Position numbers and translations under genes: made by a program. From assembly GCF_011290685.1 (NCBI RefSeq), contig NZ_JAANYN010000005.1:248001-312000 (forward strand): a stretch of DNA of 64,000 nt, read 5' to 3'. How positions within the stretch are numbered: the first letter of the stretch is position 1; every line of letters starts with the position of its first letter. Origin of the DNA: Cyclobacterium plantarum. Lineage in GTDB: Bacteria; Bacteroidota; Bacteroidia; Cytophagales; Cyclobacteriaceae. Positions 32,145 through 41,484 of the stretch are shown here, one piece after another. The notes below the pieces were generated by a model. That model was not told the DNA's origin. It saw only the letters and a program-made list of their open reading frames with translations, and made no database searches.

Positions 32145-33575
32145 ATGCGTTTCGATAACTTATCCTATCTGTTCTCAATCCTTATAATCGGGGTATTCTT
32201 ACCTGGATGTTCCGAAAAAGGCGAAGAGAAAGCAAAGCCAAATATCCTGATCATACTTACCGATCAGCAAACCAATGATGCCATCAGTTATTTGGGCAAT
32301 CCAAATTTACATACGCCTGCAATGGATCAGTTGGCAGCTGAAGGTACCTATTTTACAGCGTCTTATTGTACCAGTCCGGTGTGCGGGCCTGCCAGGAGCA
32401 GCCTGATTACAGGAATGATGCCTCATAAAACAGGTGTGGTCTGGAATTCCACACATATTGATTCCTCCGTGCCCACGATTGGCCATCTTTTTCAAGATGC
32501 AGGATATCAAACAGCCTGGGCAGGAAAGTGGCACCTGCCGCAATCCTACCCTGCCAAAGACAATATGGATTCCGTGTCGGGGTTTAAAGTGATTCCCTTT
32601 CAGTCTCTGGATGAGGCCTGGGACCTGGGTGAGGACACTGACGGACCTATTGCAGATGCAGCGGTAAATTATATTCGGGAGTATAACAGTGAAAATCCCT
32701 TTCTTCTGGCCGTTTCCCTTCACAATCCGCATGACATTTGCCATGTGCCGAGAAGGCCTGATGAGTATGCCAAAGCTGACGAGTTGGATACGCTCCCTCC
32801 TTTGCCTCCGAATTTTGGAATTGCCGAAGATGAGCCGGAATTCCTTGACGAAAAACGGTTGATGGACCATTATGGGGATGAGCTGTTGTTAACCAAAGAC
32901 TACAGCCCCGAAGACTGGCGGGCCTACCTGTACCATTATTACCGGTTTACGGAGATGGTAGACAAAGAGATAGGAAAAATAATGGAGGCACTTAAATCCG
33001 CAGGGCTGGATGACAATACAATTGTAGTCCTTACCAGCGAACATGGAGATGGTGCCGCTGCGCACCGCTGGGCAGCCAAATTGAGTTTATATGAGGAGGC
33101 AGCTACGGTTCCCTTTATTATTCGCTGGAAGGGGCATGTCCCCTCCCGAAGTATAAACCGGGATCAGTTGGTCTCGGGAGTAGACCTGGCGCCAACCTTA
33201 TTGGATTATGCCGGTGTCGGAAATAATGCCCAATTTACCGGCAAAAGCCTGAGGCCGGTGTTGGAAGATCCCCGGGAGAATTTAAGGGACTATTTGGTCG
33301 TGCAGTTGGCCGATGATAAACTGGATTCCACCAGGCATGCAAGAATGATTCGGAATAAGCGCTTTAAATATAACCTGTATAATCAGGGAGAAAGAAACGA
33401 GCAATTGTTCGATTTGTGGAAGGATCCGGGAGAAACAACCAATCTGGCCTATGAAGAAAATTATCTGTCTGTCAAAAACACCATGAAGGCAGCATTATCA
33501 GCATGGATCAGGGAAATCGGCGATCCGTTTCTGGAATGGCATCCCTTGCCGGAACACAGCTCGCTTACCCAATAG
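32145..33575 (+). CDS. lipoprotein S1 sulfatase
   Basis: A 476-aa sulfatase anchored as a lipoprotein (FLPGC, Cys22). The activation motif is C80-G-P-A-R84 in YCTSPVCGPARSSLITG, with the N-terminal metal pair LTDQQ (one Asp replaced by Gln, as in several S1 subfamilies), GKWHLP, LHNPHD and a C-terminal SEHGDG metal site. Surface anchoring beside SusCD suggests it removes sulfate before or during import. 74 bp after the unassigned protein and 32 bp before the GH106 gene. Confidence 0.92.
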   Translation: MRFDNLSYLFSILIIGVFLPGCSEKGEEKAKPNILIILTDQQTNDAISYLGNPNLHTPAMDQLAAEGTYFTASYCTSPVCGPARSSLITGMMPHKTGVVWNSTHIDSSVPTIGHLFQDAGYQTAWAGKWHLPQSYPAKDNMDSVSGFKVIPFQSLDEAWDLGEDTDGPIADAAVNYIREYNSENPFLLAVSLHNPHDICHVPRRPDEYAKADELDTLPPLPPNFGIAEDEPEFLDEKRLMDHYGDELLLTKDYSPEDWRAYLYHYYRFTEMVDKEIGKIMEALKSAGLDDNTIVVLTSEHGDGAAAHRWAAKLSLYEEAATVPFIIRWKGHVPSRSINRDQLVSGVDLAPTLLDYAGVGNNAQFTGKSLRPVLEDPRENLRDYLVVQLADDKLDSTRHARMIRNKRFKYNLYNQGERNEQLFDLWKDPGETTNLAYEENYLSVKNTMKAALSAWIREIGDPFLEWHPLPEHSSLTQ

Positions 33576-33607
33576 TAACGAATCTTAAATCCCAAAATCT
33601 CCAGACC

Positions 33608-36600
33608 ATGAATACAAAAATCAAATACATCCTTTTCCTTTCCGGTTTTTTTGCCGGGCTTATTTTGCCTGGTTTTGGACAAAATAGCCCGGAATATGAA
33701 AAGTTTCACAGAGGGTTTCAAACCCCGCCTCCCGATGCCCACCCCATCGTTTACCATTGGTGGCTGGGTGGGCATGTAGATAGCCTGCGGTTAAAGGAAG
33801 AAATACGTGCATTCAAGGAAGCCGGAGTATCTGGGTTTACCATATTTGAAATCGGATCCAGAGATACAATTCTGGTCGGCACAGGTCCGGAATTTTTGGG
33901 AGAAGAATCCTTGAAAACTATCCAATTTGCGGTGGAGGAAGCCGGAAAGTTGGAGTTGGAAGTAGGCTTAAATACGGCCAGTAGTTGGAATGCGGGAGGG
34001 AACTGGCTGACCCCAGAGCATGCCGCCAAATCCATTTATCAATCTAAGGTCAATCTTTCCGGTGGCAAAAGACAGAAAATTACCATTCCCTTTCCCGAAA
34101 TACCGGAAAGGGATCCAAGAGGAAGAAAGCGGATGATAGAATTCGGAGCGGATGGTAAACCGGTTTATGCAGCCGAAATCGCCCTGCTGGCGATTCCCGA
34201 ATTTCCCGGAGAAAGTCTGGCAGATACCAGCCAAATCAGGGATATTTCAGAATTTTTCAATCCTAAAACGGAGATTCTGGACTGGGAGGCTCCGGAAGGA
34301 GAATGGAAAATTGTACGATATGTGAGTTCTAATTCCGGTGAAAACCTGATTCTGCCCAGTAAATATTCCGCAGGCCCCATTGTGGACCATTACGATGCCG
34401 AAGCCACAGCCTTCCATTTTAATTATATCATCGACAGATTGCAATCGGTGTTGGGGGACCTGAGACAAACTGCCCTCAAAAGCCTTTACATGGCCAGTTA
34501 TGAAGCCAGGGGTTTTACCTGGACCCCCACGCTACCGGAGAAATTCAAGTCGATCAATGGATATGATGTCAAAAAACTCCTGCCAATCTTATTTGAAGAA
34601 GCGGAATTTTCAGCCGAAACAACAGCCAATTTCCAGGCTGATTTTCAGCGGACCTTGTCCGAACTGATGATCCAAAATTTTTACATGAAATCCAAAGAAG
34701 TCTGCAATGCCCATGGCCTCAAAAACAACAGTGAGGCCGGAGGACCCGGTCTTCCCCTGCACAATGTTCCCGTGGAACCGTTAAAAGCTTTGGGAAAAGG
34801 GCTCGACATCCCCAGAGGTGAATTCTGGATCAATCACGGCCGGTACAACGAAGACGGGATGGATATTTTACGGGTGGTGAAGGAAGTCTCCTCGGCCTCT
34901 CACATATATGGGCTGGGAATTGTTGAAATGGAAGCCTTCACTTCATTCCAACACTGGCAGGAAGGCCCTTTTGAGATGAAGCCGATCGGAGACCGGGCTT
35001 TTGCTGAAGGTATGAATAAAGTGGTGGTGCATGGATCTACCCACAATCCGGACGGAACAGGTGTGCCCGGTATCGTCTACCATGCAGGAACCCATTACAA
35101 TGACAAGAGGGTATGGTGGCCGAAGATCAGGCCTTTTAACGAATACCTGGCCAGGGTTTCCTATATTCTTCAGGAGGCTGATTTTAAAGCTGATTTCCTT
35201 TACTATTATGGGGATACCATTCCCAATTATGGCGGGCATAAACGTGGCAGGTTCTCCCCGGGGGCGGGTTATGACTACGAACTGGTCAATACGGAGATAC
35301 TCCTTGGGCTGGAAGTGCAGGAAGGCAAGATCATTAATCCCATAAATGGAGCGAAATTCAGCGTGCTGGCATTGACGGAGGAGCATAAAATCCATCCGGA
35401 AGTTTTGCTTAAGCTGAGAGATATGGTAGAAAAGGGGGCGGTAATCATCGGGCCCCGACCAAAAGAGATTGCTCGCAGAAAATTGAAGCCAGGAATGCCT
35501 GATATGAATGGATGGCTGGAAGAACTTTGGCAGGCGGATGGGCCAAAAGAATTTACGGAGGGAGCATCAATGATCTACCAGGATCGCGACCCTACAGGGC
35601 TGATGCAGGCAATGGGAATTGTGCCTGATTTCGATTATGCCGACAAGTCATTCTATACACTGGACTATACCCATTACCAAAAAGGGGAGATGGATTTCTA
35701 TTTTATCGTCAATACCACAGGGGATTGGCTTTCCAGAAATGTGCATTTCCGGCAGCAGGATAAGGTGCCGGAGATATGGGATCCGGTTAGCGGCCAAATT
35801 GTGCCGGTGGCTGTGTATGAACAAAAAGAAACCCAAATCAGCCTTCCCCTTACATTGGCTCCCTACGAAAGCAAGTTTGTCGTATTTGGGCCGGGAAAGG
35901 CTGAAGCGCATTATTCACAAATTGCAGGTGCTGGTTTGCATCCGCCAAAAATAACCTATTCGGCGGACGGCATAGAGATATGGGAAGAGGGGATCTTTGT
36001 ATTGAGTGAAGAAGCCGGTTCTCAGGAAATACATAGCAGTATTCATGAAAGTAATATTGATGGAGCCTGGGAGGTGTTTTTTCCGGAAGGCTGGGGTGCT
36101 CCCGAAAAAGCTGTGTTTCCGGAGCTGACATCCTGGACTTCATCTGATGTGGAGGGGATCAAATATTTTTCGGGAACAGCCCGTTATGAAAAGCAATTTG
36201 TACATGCCCTTCATCCTACGGACCAGGCCGGTGCCAAGACTTATCTGGATTTGGGAGATCTTTCACATGTGGCGGAGGTCTGGCTGAATGATGAGCGTTT
36301 GGGCATTACCTGGGCCAAACCTTATCGTTTTGATGTGACCGATCTACTTCGCCCGGGGATCAATACGCTACGCGTCGAGGTAGCCAATACCTGGTCCAAC
36401 CGGATTACCGGAGACGCCATTACTGGAGGAAACTTTACCCAAACGCATATCGAGGAAACCAATATCAAAGGGATCAGCCATATCCGGGTGCCCTGGGAGG
36501 AAGTGCCATTGATACCTTCGGGATTGTTTGGACCGGTTATGCTCCGTACGGTTGTCCCGGTCAGTTTACCCCAATCGCTACAGACCGCAAGGGTATTCTC

Positions 36601-36817
36601 CGATAATATGGTGCTCCAAAGGGATCAGCCGATCCCCGTTTGGGGTGTCGGGACAGCGGGTGATGAAGTGGCCGTCCGTATGGGAAACAAAACAGCCAGG
36701 GCAAGGGTGTCATCCAACGGAAACTGGGAGGTAGCTCTACCGGCCTTCCCAGCCGGCGGACCCTATTCCATGAACATCGAGGGGGCAAAAAAAAAGTCGA
36801 ATTCAACAACGTTCTGA
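33608..36817 (+). CDS. GH106 alpha-L-rhamnosidase, first frame of a split GH106-acetylesterase gene
   Basis: The ATG at 33608 gives a signal peptide (MNTKIKYILFLSGFF...GFGQ) and 1069 residues before the zero-frame stop. GH106 is recognised by WWLGGHVDSLRLKEEI at the start, ASYEARGFTWTPTLPEKF in the barrel, NNSEAGGPG, VVHGSTHNPDG and the C-terminal galactose-binding-like sandwich (LDLGDLSHVAEVWLNDERLG). The last 75 residues begin a sialate O-acetylesterase domain (ARVFSDNMVLQRDQPIPVWG) that breaks off at an A9 run (36787-36795). Reading continues in the -1 frame in the next entry. GH106 enzymes remove alpha-L-rhamnose from branched glycans. Without the shift, the product would be a complete GH106 with a short unfolded tail. 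Confidence 0.88.
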   Translation: MNTKIKYILFLSGFFAGLILPGFGQNSPEYEKFHRGFQTPPPDAHPIVYHWWLGGHVDSLRLKEEIRAFKEAGVSGFTIFEIGSRDTILVGTGPEFLGEESLKTIQFAVEEAGKLELEVGLNTASSWNAGGNWLTPEHAAKSIYQSKVNLSGGKRQKITIPFPEIPERDPRGRKRMIEFGADGKPVYAAEIALLAIPEFPGESLADTSQIRDISEFFNPKTEILDWEAPEGEWKIVRYVSSNSGENLILPSKYSAGPIVDHYDAEATAFHFNYIIDRLQSVLGDLRQTALKSLYMASYEARGFTWTPTLPEKFKSINGYDVKKLLPILFEEAEFSAETTANFQADFQRTLSELMIQNFYMKSKEVCNAHGLKNNSEAGGPGLPLHNVPVEPLKALGKGLDIPRGEFWINHGRYNEDGMDILRVVKEVSSASHIYGLGIVEMEAFTSFQHWQEGPFEMKPIGDRAFAEGMNKVVVHGSTHNPDGTGVPGIVYHAGTHYNDKRVWWPKIRPFNEYLARVSYILQEADFKADFLYYYGDTIPNYGGHKRGRFSPGAGYDYELVNTEILLGLEVQEGKIINPINGAKFSVLALTEEHKIHPEVLLKLRDMVEKGAVIIGPRPKEIARRKLKPGMPDMNGWLEELWQADGPKEFTEGASMIYQDRDPTGLMQAMGIVPDFDYADKSFYTLDYTHYQKGEMDFYFIVNTTGDWLSRNVHFRQQDKVPEIWDPVSGQIVPVAVYEQKETQISLPLTLAPYESKFVVFGPGKAEAHYSQIAGAGLHPPKITYSADGIEIWEEGIFVLSEEAGSQEIHSSIHESNIDGAWEVFFPEGWGAPEKAVFPELTSWTSSDVEGIKYFSGTARYEKQFVHALHPTDQAGAKTYLDLGDLSHVAEVWLNDERLGITWAKPYRFDVTDLLRPGINTLRVEVANTWSNRITGDAITGGNFTQTHIEETNIKGISHIRVPWEEVPLIPSGLFGPVMLRTVVPVSLPQSLQTARVFSDNMVLQRDQPIPVWGVGTAGDEVAVRMGNKTARARVSSNGNWEVALPAFPAGGPYSMNIEGAKKKSNSTTF
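36790..36796 (+). other. A-AAA-AAG slippery heptamer at the frame break
   Basis: Zero frame reads GCA AAA AAA AAG TCG. A slip of one base back on A AAA AAG gives GTC GAA TTC, exactly the frame of the acetylesterase half. The same heptamer works in dnaX of E. coli. A purine-rich GAGGGGG lies just upstream (36779-36785). A one-base loss from an A10 run, by mutation or sequencing error, would look identical. Confidence 0.5.
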
Positions 36818-38457
36818 TAGGAGATGTCTGGCTGGCTTCAGGACAATCCAATATGCAGCATCCCATTGGAGGTTGGGAATGGATCCCCCATTCTGAAATC
36901 AGGAATGCTGCTGAAGAATTAGCGGACAGCGATTACCCGGAAATACGGCTTTTCGATGTGCCCCTATTCCCCTCACCAGTTCCGGTGAAGGATCTTTCTG
37001 CTGGTAGCTGGGAAATGGCTGGCCCGGAATCATTGGCTAATTTTTCTGCACCTGCCTGGTTCTTTTCGAAAAAGCTCCACGGGGAATTGGACATTCCGAT
37101 TGGAATCATCCACAGTTCCTGGGGTGGGACCAGTATATTGACCTGGACCAATGAACAGACGCTGCAGGATTTTGTGGACTCCCTGCCACGACAACGGGAA
37201 ACCGATCTGCGGTATTTTCCTCAAACCTGGGGTAATCAGGTTCAGGCCGCAAATGAACATCACCGTATCCGGAGAAACAAGTTGAGTCATCCAGACCCTG
37301 AAGTTAAGCGCCAGATGCTTGAGCCCGGGTATTCCGCAACTGGTTGGAAAGATTTGGATCTTTTTGATGATACAGCGGCACATGGCCAGGTGCTGTGGAT
37401 AAAGCAGCAGGTAAACCTGGAGCAGGAGTTGGCAACCGCAGACCTGACCTTGCAGCTCGGATTCCTGGACAGGCAAAGTCATGTGTATTGGAATGGACAG
37501 GAATTGGGATATTTCCAATACCCAGCACCGATAAGCATCAGGGTGCCTGCAGCCTGGATAGCGGGTGGCATCAACGAAATCACCGTGCGTCTCTCCAACC
37601 CATGGGGAGGAGCTAGCTTTCATGGTGCCCCGGAAAAATATGCCTTAAACGAAACTTCCGGTAATTTTCAATTATCACTTGTTTCCGGCTGGAAAGGAAT
37701 CGAAAATCAGGAACCCATTCCTCCTGCAAGGCCCTTTTATGTAAACGAGCCTTCGTTTTTATTTAACGGTATGATCAGTCCGCTCATTCCCTACGGAATC
37801 AAAGGCTTTATTTGGGACCAGGGTGGTGCCGATGCCAGAAGGCCTGAATTGTATGCGCAGCTATTTAAGCGACTGATTCGGGACTGGAGAGCCTACTGGA
37901 AGAATGAAAAGCTGCCTTTTCTTTTTGTACAAAACACCGGAACCTATTCCAGCCATGAATTTGGAAAAAGGACGTTCGTAAGAAGTCCGCTCCGTGAAGC
38001 GCAGGAAACCGCATTGGAACTTCCTCATACCGGGATGGTAGTTTCCATCGATATTGGGGATCCCTTTGATGTCCACCCCAAAAACAAGCAGGAATTTGGC
38101 AGGCGACTGGCATTACAGGCACTCGAGAAAGTGTATGGACTGAGCGTGGAGGCCGATGGCCCCTATTATGGCTCTCATCAAGTCAAGGCGGATACGGTAA
38201 TTGTCCATATGAAGGATCCGGGGCAGCAATTGGTTTTGGATTGTACCGGTGAATCCTGCGGTTTTGAGCTTGCCGACGCTGATGGAGTATTTCATCCAGC
38301 GAATGCCGTCTTGCAGGGAAATACCATTCGGGTGCATTACGGAGAAGTCACCCAACCCACTGCCATTCGATACGCCTGGGGAGATTATCCGCAGGCAGGC
38401 GTTTTTAACCAGGAAGGTTTGCCGTTGGCGCCATTTAGGGTGACGTTGGCGGATTGA
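36796..38457 (+). CDS. sialate O-acetylesterase (SGNH) half, in the -1 frame of the GH106 gene
   Basis: From 36796 this frame reads VEFNNVLIGDVWLASGQSNM, the beginning of the SASA family with the nucleophile Ser encoded at 36847-36849. The first ATG (36853) lies after that serine, so independent initiation would give a dead esterase; only a frameshift product could be active. The rest is complete: a lectin-like inserted beta-domain (about 37350-37650), the WDQGG block (WYQGE in most relatives) and the closing Asp-His pair (DPFDVHPKNKQEFGRRLA). SASA enzymes remove O-acetyl groups from sugars. Joined to GH106 the product would be about 1616 residues, deacetylating and then cleaving rhamnose. 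Confidence 0.8.
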   Translation, partial: VEFNNVLIGDVWLASGQSNMQHPIGGWEWIPHSEIRNAAEELADSDYPEIRLFDVPLFPSPVPVKDLSAGSWEMAGPESLANFSAPAWFFSKKLHGELDIPIGIIHSSWGGTSILTWTNEQTLQDFVDSLPRQRETDLRYFPQTWGNQVQAANEHHRIRRNKLSHPDPEVKRQMLEPGYSATGWKDLDLFDDTAAHGQVLWIKQQVNLEQELATADLTLQLGFLDRQSHVYWNGQELGYFQYPAPISIRVPAAWIAGGINEITVRLSNPWGGASFHGAPEKYALNETSGNFQLSLVSGWKGIENQEPIPPARPFYVNEPSFLFNGMISPLIPYGIKGFIWDQGGADARRPELYAQLFKRLIRDWRAYWKNEKLPFLFVQNTGTYSSHEFGKRTFVRSPLREAQETALELPHTGMVVSIDIGDPFDVHPKNKQEFGRRLALQALEKVYGLSVEADGPYYGSHQVKADTVIVHMKDPGQQLVLDCTGESCGFELADADGVFHPANAVLQGNTIRVHYGEVTQPTAIRYAWGDYPQAGVFNQEGLPLAPFRVTLAD

Positions 38458-38654
38458 GTGGTTCTTTGCACAAACTGAAATTCTCCTGGTTGACGGAGCT
38501 CGATTCCTGATTGGTATTTTCTTTTGCTGTTTTCAGGTTCAGGTTTGAAGTCTCGCATTCACGGTTCGGAATTTTCAGGAAAAAAAACTAACTAGGAATT
38601 ACCAGGGTCAGAACTTATCTTACGCAGGACAATCAATCAACAAACAGATTTTGA

Positions 38655-39706
38655 ATGAAGCTATTTCAATACAATTTTCTTTTGCTTGCTGTGTTGGTTT
38701 TCCATATTTCCTGTTCTAAGGACCCGGAGGGAATTCCTGTTATTAAAGGAACCAATGTAGAGGGTGAAGAATTAATGCTTTCCGATATCGCTTCTTCTAT
38801 CAAAGAAATTCCATTGGAAACAGGAGATGAGATATAGGTTAAATCTCTTTCCAGCATTACCAAATCCGATGAACATTTATATATCTTGGATCTGGATAGG
38901 ATCATTAAATTTCGGTTGGACGGCTCCTATGTGGGTGAAATCGCAAAAAAAGGAGAGGCACCGGGGGAGTACCTGGGGGCTCAGGCAATCAGATATGATT
39001 CCGAAAGCAAAAGTTTATTGGTGGCCGCCCATTTTAACCATGCCCTGTTGAAGTACATTGAAGAAGGGGAATTATCGGTTCTGCTCATTTCCCTTTTCCA
39101 TTTTATGTAAACGCCACTGATAACGGAGTATGGGTGCTTTCCCATGGGGGGTTCATTCAGTCTGGAAATAATGGTAATGTGCTAAAGATCATGGGTTACC
39201 GCCTGGATAAGCATCTTGTAGTAACGGACTCCATCCTTGTCAAAAATGTACCCCTCTCCGGAAAGGAAACAATGGGAAGATATATTTTGCAACAATATAT
39301 CAGTTCTTTTGATCGTGAGCCTGGGATATTCCTCGCAGTGATCATGAATGAGGATTTGCAAAGGGATACTTTATATACTATAGAAGGGAATCACCTCAAG
39401 CCGCATAGTAGGTTAGATTTTGCTTTTACTGACAAGAGGGAAGAATTTAATATATTAGAAATCACCGGGCAGGGTGATTATTTTTTCATGACCTATCGTA
39501 GCGATAAGCATCCGATTTCCCAATTTGTATACAATAAGGAAAAGAATGTTGGCTATGATTTAAAGAAAGGATTCACGGTAGCAGATGGAACGAAGCAACT
39601 GTTACATGCTTTTGGGGACGGTGACTATTTTTATATCAGGAAGGAGACTGATGAAACAGGGTTCGAACTGAATCCCATCATCGTATGGGTAAAGTTAAAG
39701 GAATAG
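38655..39706 (+). pseudogene. six-bladed propeller lipoprotein, broken by stop and frameshift
   Basis: The N-terminus is a good lipoprotein signal (FHISC, Cys20), followed by KGTNVEGEELMLSDIASSIKEI. An in-frame TAG at 38835-38837 interrupts the chain; the same frame resumes at once (VKSLSSITKSDEHLYILDLD), and the propeller goes on to about 39075. There a one-base shift moves the reading frame: SAHFPFPFYVNATDNGVWV continues in another frame up to the stop at 39706. Two independent lesions argue for real decay rather than a single sequencing error. The intact ancestor was a BF3885-like or DUF4934-like six-bladed propeller of the kind paired with polysaccharide loci. Confidence 0.8.
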
Positions 39707-39794
39707 TCAGAAAAGTGAGACTCACCAATAGAATTGCCTATTCGCATTTAAAACCGAAATTGACTATCTTTAAAACCAGAAAAAGCGGATTAGT

Positions 39795-40355
39795 ATGGCA
39801 ACTGAAGTAGTAAAGGGGTTGATCAATGTAGCCGAATACCACAAAATGGCGGAGATGGGCATTCTAAAGCCGGATGACCGTTTGGAACTGATACACGGTG
39901 AGCTATATGAGAGGAACCCCATTGGAAGTATGCATGCAGGTATAGTCAATAAATTGGCCGGCTTGTCGAATGAGTTGTTTAAAGGTAAAGCAGTTACCGG
40001 TGTTCAAAATCCGGTTCAATTCGATGATAGGAATGAACATGAACCGGACATTTGCCTGTTAAAATACCGCCCTGACTTTTTTTATGCTTCCGCACATCCG
40101 GTTCCTGCCGATGTGCTGGCCATCATCGAAGTGTCCGATGCTTCTATTAGGTTTGATACAGAAGTAAAGGCACCCCTCTATGCTTTAGGCGGCATTCCGG
40201 AATACTGGATTATCGATCTGGATAACAATTGGATTGAAGTTCATACGAATCCGAAAAAAGGAAGCAATGCCAGTATACAACGATACCTGCCCGGTGAGGA
40301 AATTTCCCTGATGGAGCAAAGACTTTCTGTGAACGAATTGCTCATATTAAGTTAG
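39795..40355 (+). CDS. Uma2 family (DUF820) restriction endonuclease-like protein
   Basis: A 186-aa protein of the Uma2 family with a PD-(D/E)XK-like core: the N-terminal EYHKMAEMGILKPDDRLELIHGELYE, HAGIVNKLAG, then the catalytic-type EPDICLLKYR and ADVLAIIEVSDASIRFD..VKAPLYA, and the closing IPEYWIIDLDNNWIEV. Length and motifs are normal. The family is abundant in cyanobacteria and scattered in Bacteroidetes; the biological role is unknown. It stands alone between a pseudogene and the GH43 gene. Confidence 0.88.
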   Translation: MATEVVKGLINVAEYHKMAEMGILKPDDRLELIHGELYERNPIGSMHAGIVNKLAGLSNELFKGKAVTGVQNPVQFDDRNEHEPDICLLKYRPDFFYASAHPVPADVLAIIEVSDASIRFDTEVKAPLYALGGIPEYWIIDLDNNWIEVHTNPKKGSNASIQRYLPGEEISLMEQRLSVNELLILS

Positions 40356-40433
40356 GTTGGTGTCTTTTTTTTGAAAGCCATTCCGCCATTTCCTTTTTGC
40401 TCCTTTGCATTTCAATTTAACAGACCCAATCCT

Positions 40434-41444
40434 ATGAAACAGTTGATTACCTTATTACTTTTTATGCTGGCCCTGCAGCCTCTTGCCTATTCCCAAGACC
40501 GGCTGTCTGAAATCAGGGAAAATATCCCATTGGATTCCATTCGGTTAAGCGACCCCTGTATTTTGGCAGATCCCGAAACTTCCATGTATTACATGACCGG
40601 AACGGGAGCTTTGCTCTGGAAAAGCAGGGACCTTAAATTCTGGACCGGGCCGTTCCGGGTTGTCGAAACCGATCCTGATTCCTGGATGGGTCCCCGACCC
40701 ATGATCTGGGCCGCCGAACTGCATCAGTATAAAGACAAGTATTATAACTTTGCCACCTTTACCAATAGGGAGGTGAAAATCGATATGGTAAAAGGGAATG
40801 TGATCGAGCGCAGGGCCTCCCATATCTTGGTTAGCGATAAGGCAGAAGGACCTTACCGGTCCATGGAAGACCCTACCTACCTGCCAGCCGATAAACCGAC
40901 CCTGGACGGGACTTTTTGGGTGGATGAAGACGGGAAGCCTTATATGGTTTATTGCTACGAATGGTTGCAAAACTGGGACGGTACCATCGAAAGAATCGAA
41001 TTGAAACCCGATCTGAGTGGTTCGGTGGGAGAAAGCAAGCTCCTTTTCAAAGCCAGTGAATCCCCCTGGAGCCGGGAGCGGAATGAAAACGGAGACACCA
41101 TTCCCAACAAGGTCACGGACGGACCCTGGTTATTCAGAACCCAGACCGGAAAGCTGGGCATGCTCTGGACCAGTTGGGTGTTTGGTGATTATACCCAGGG
41201 AGTAGCCTATTCGGAAAGCGGGACTTTGGATGGTCCCTGGATTCACGATGAAAAGCCCTTTACTCCCCCAAACTATGGACATGGGATGTTGTTCAGGACT
41301 TTTGAGGGACAGTTGCTGATGGCAGTCCACAGCCATTGGGTAGGGGAGAACGGCCGGTACATACGTATCCCAAAACTTTTTGAAGTCGATGATTCTGGGG
41401 ATAAACTGGTCCTGGGACAGCCATTTAGTGGCAATGAATACTAA
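40434..41444 (+). CDS. secreted GH43-type five-bladed propeller glycosidase
   Basis: The start at 40434 gives a signal peptide (MKQLITLLLFMLALQPLAYSQ) and 336 residues. GH43 motifs: the base D40 (RLSDPCILADPETS), the pKa modulator D159 (LDGTFWVDEDG), and the acid position in VTDGPWLFRT, where residue 229 is Asp rather than the common Glu. Several Bacteroidetes GH43 branches share this TDGP form, so activity is not excluded. GH43 enzymes act on arabinosides, xylosides or galactosides. It is separated from the SusCD operon by a pseudogene and the Uma2 gene but belongs functionally with it. Confidence 0.83.
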   Translation: MKQLITLLLFMLALQPLAYSQDRLSEIRENIPLDSIRLSDPCILADPETSMYYMTGTGALLWKSRDLKFWTGPFRVVETDPDSWMGPRPMIWAAELHQYKDKYYNFATFTNREVKIDMVKGNVIERRASHILVSDKAEGPYRSMEDPTYLPADKPTLDGTFWVDEDGKPYMVYCYEWLQNWDGTIERIELKPDLSGSVGESKLLFKASESPWSRERNENGDTIPNKVTDGPWLFRTQTGKLGMLWTSWVFGDYTQGVAYSESGTLDGPWIHDEKPFTPPNYGHGMLFRTFEGQLLMAVHSHWVGENGRYIRIPKLFEVDDSGDKLVLGQPFSGNEY

Positions 41445-41449
41445 TAACC

Positions 41450-41472
41450 TTAACTAAGCGTTCTTTAGTTAA
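41450..41472. repeat. inverted repeat TTAACTAA/TTAGTTAA
   Basis: A perfect 8-bp AT-rich dyad with a 7-nt spacer, 13 bp before the next start codon. It may be an operator or a weak terminator; no T-run follows on the plus strand. Confidence 0.35.
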
Positions 41473-41484
41473 AAAAGGGGTTCT

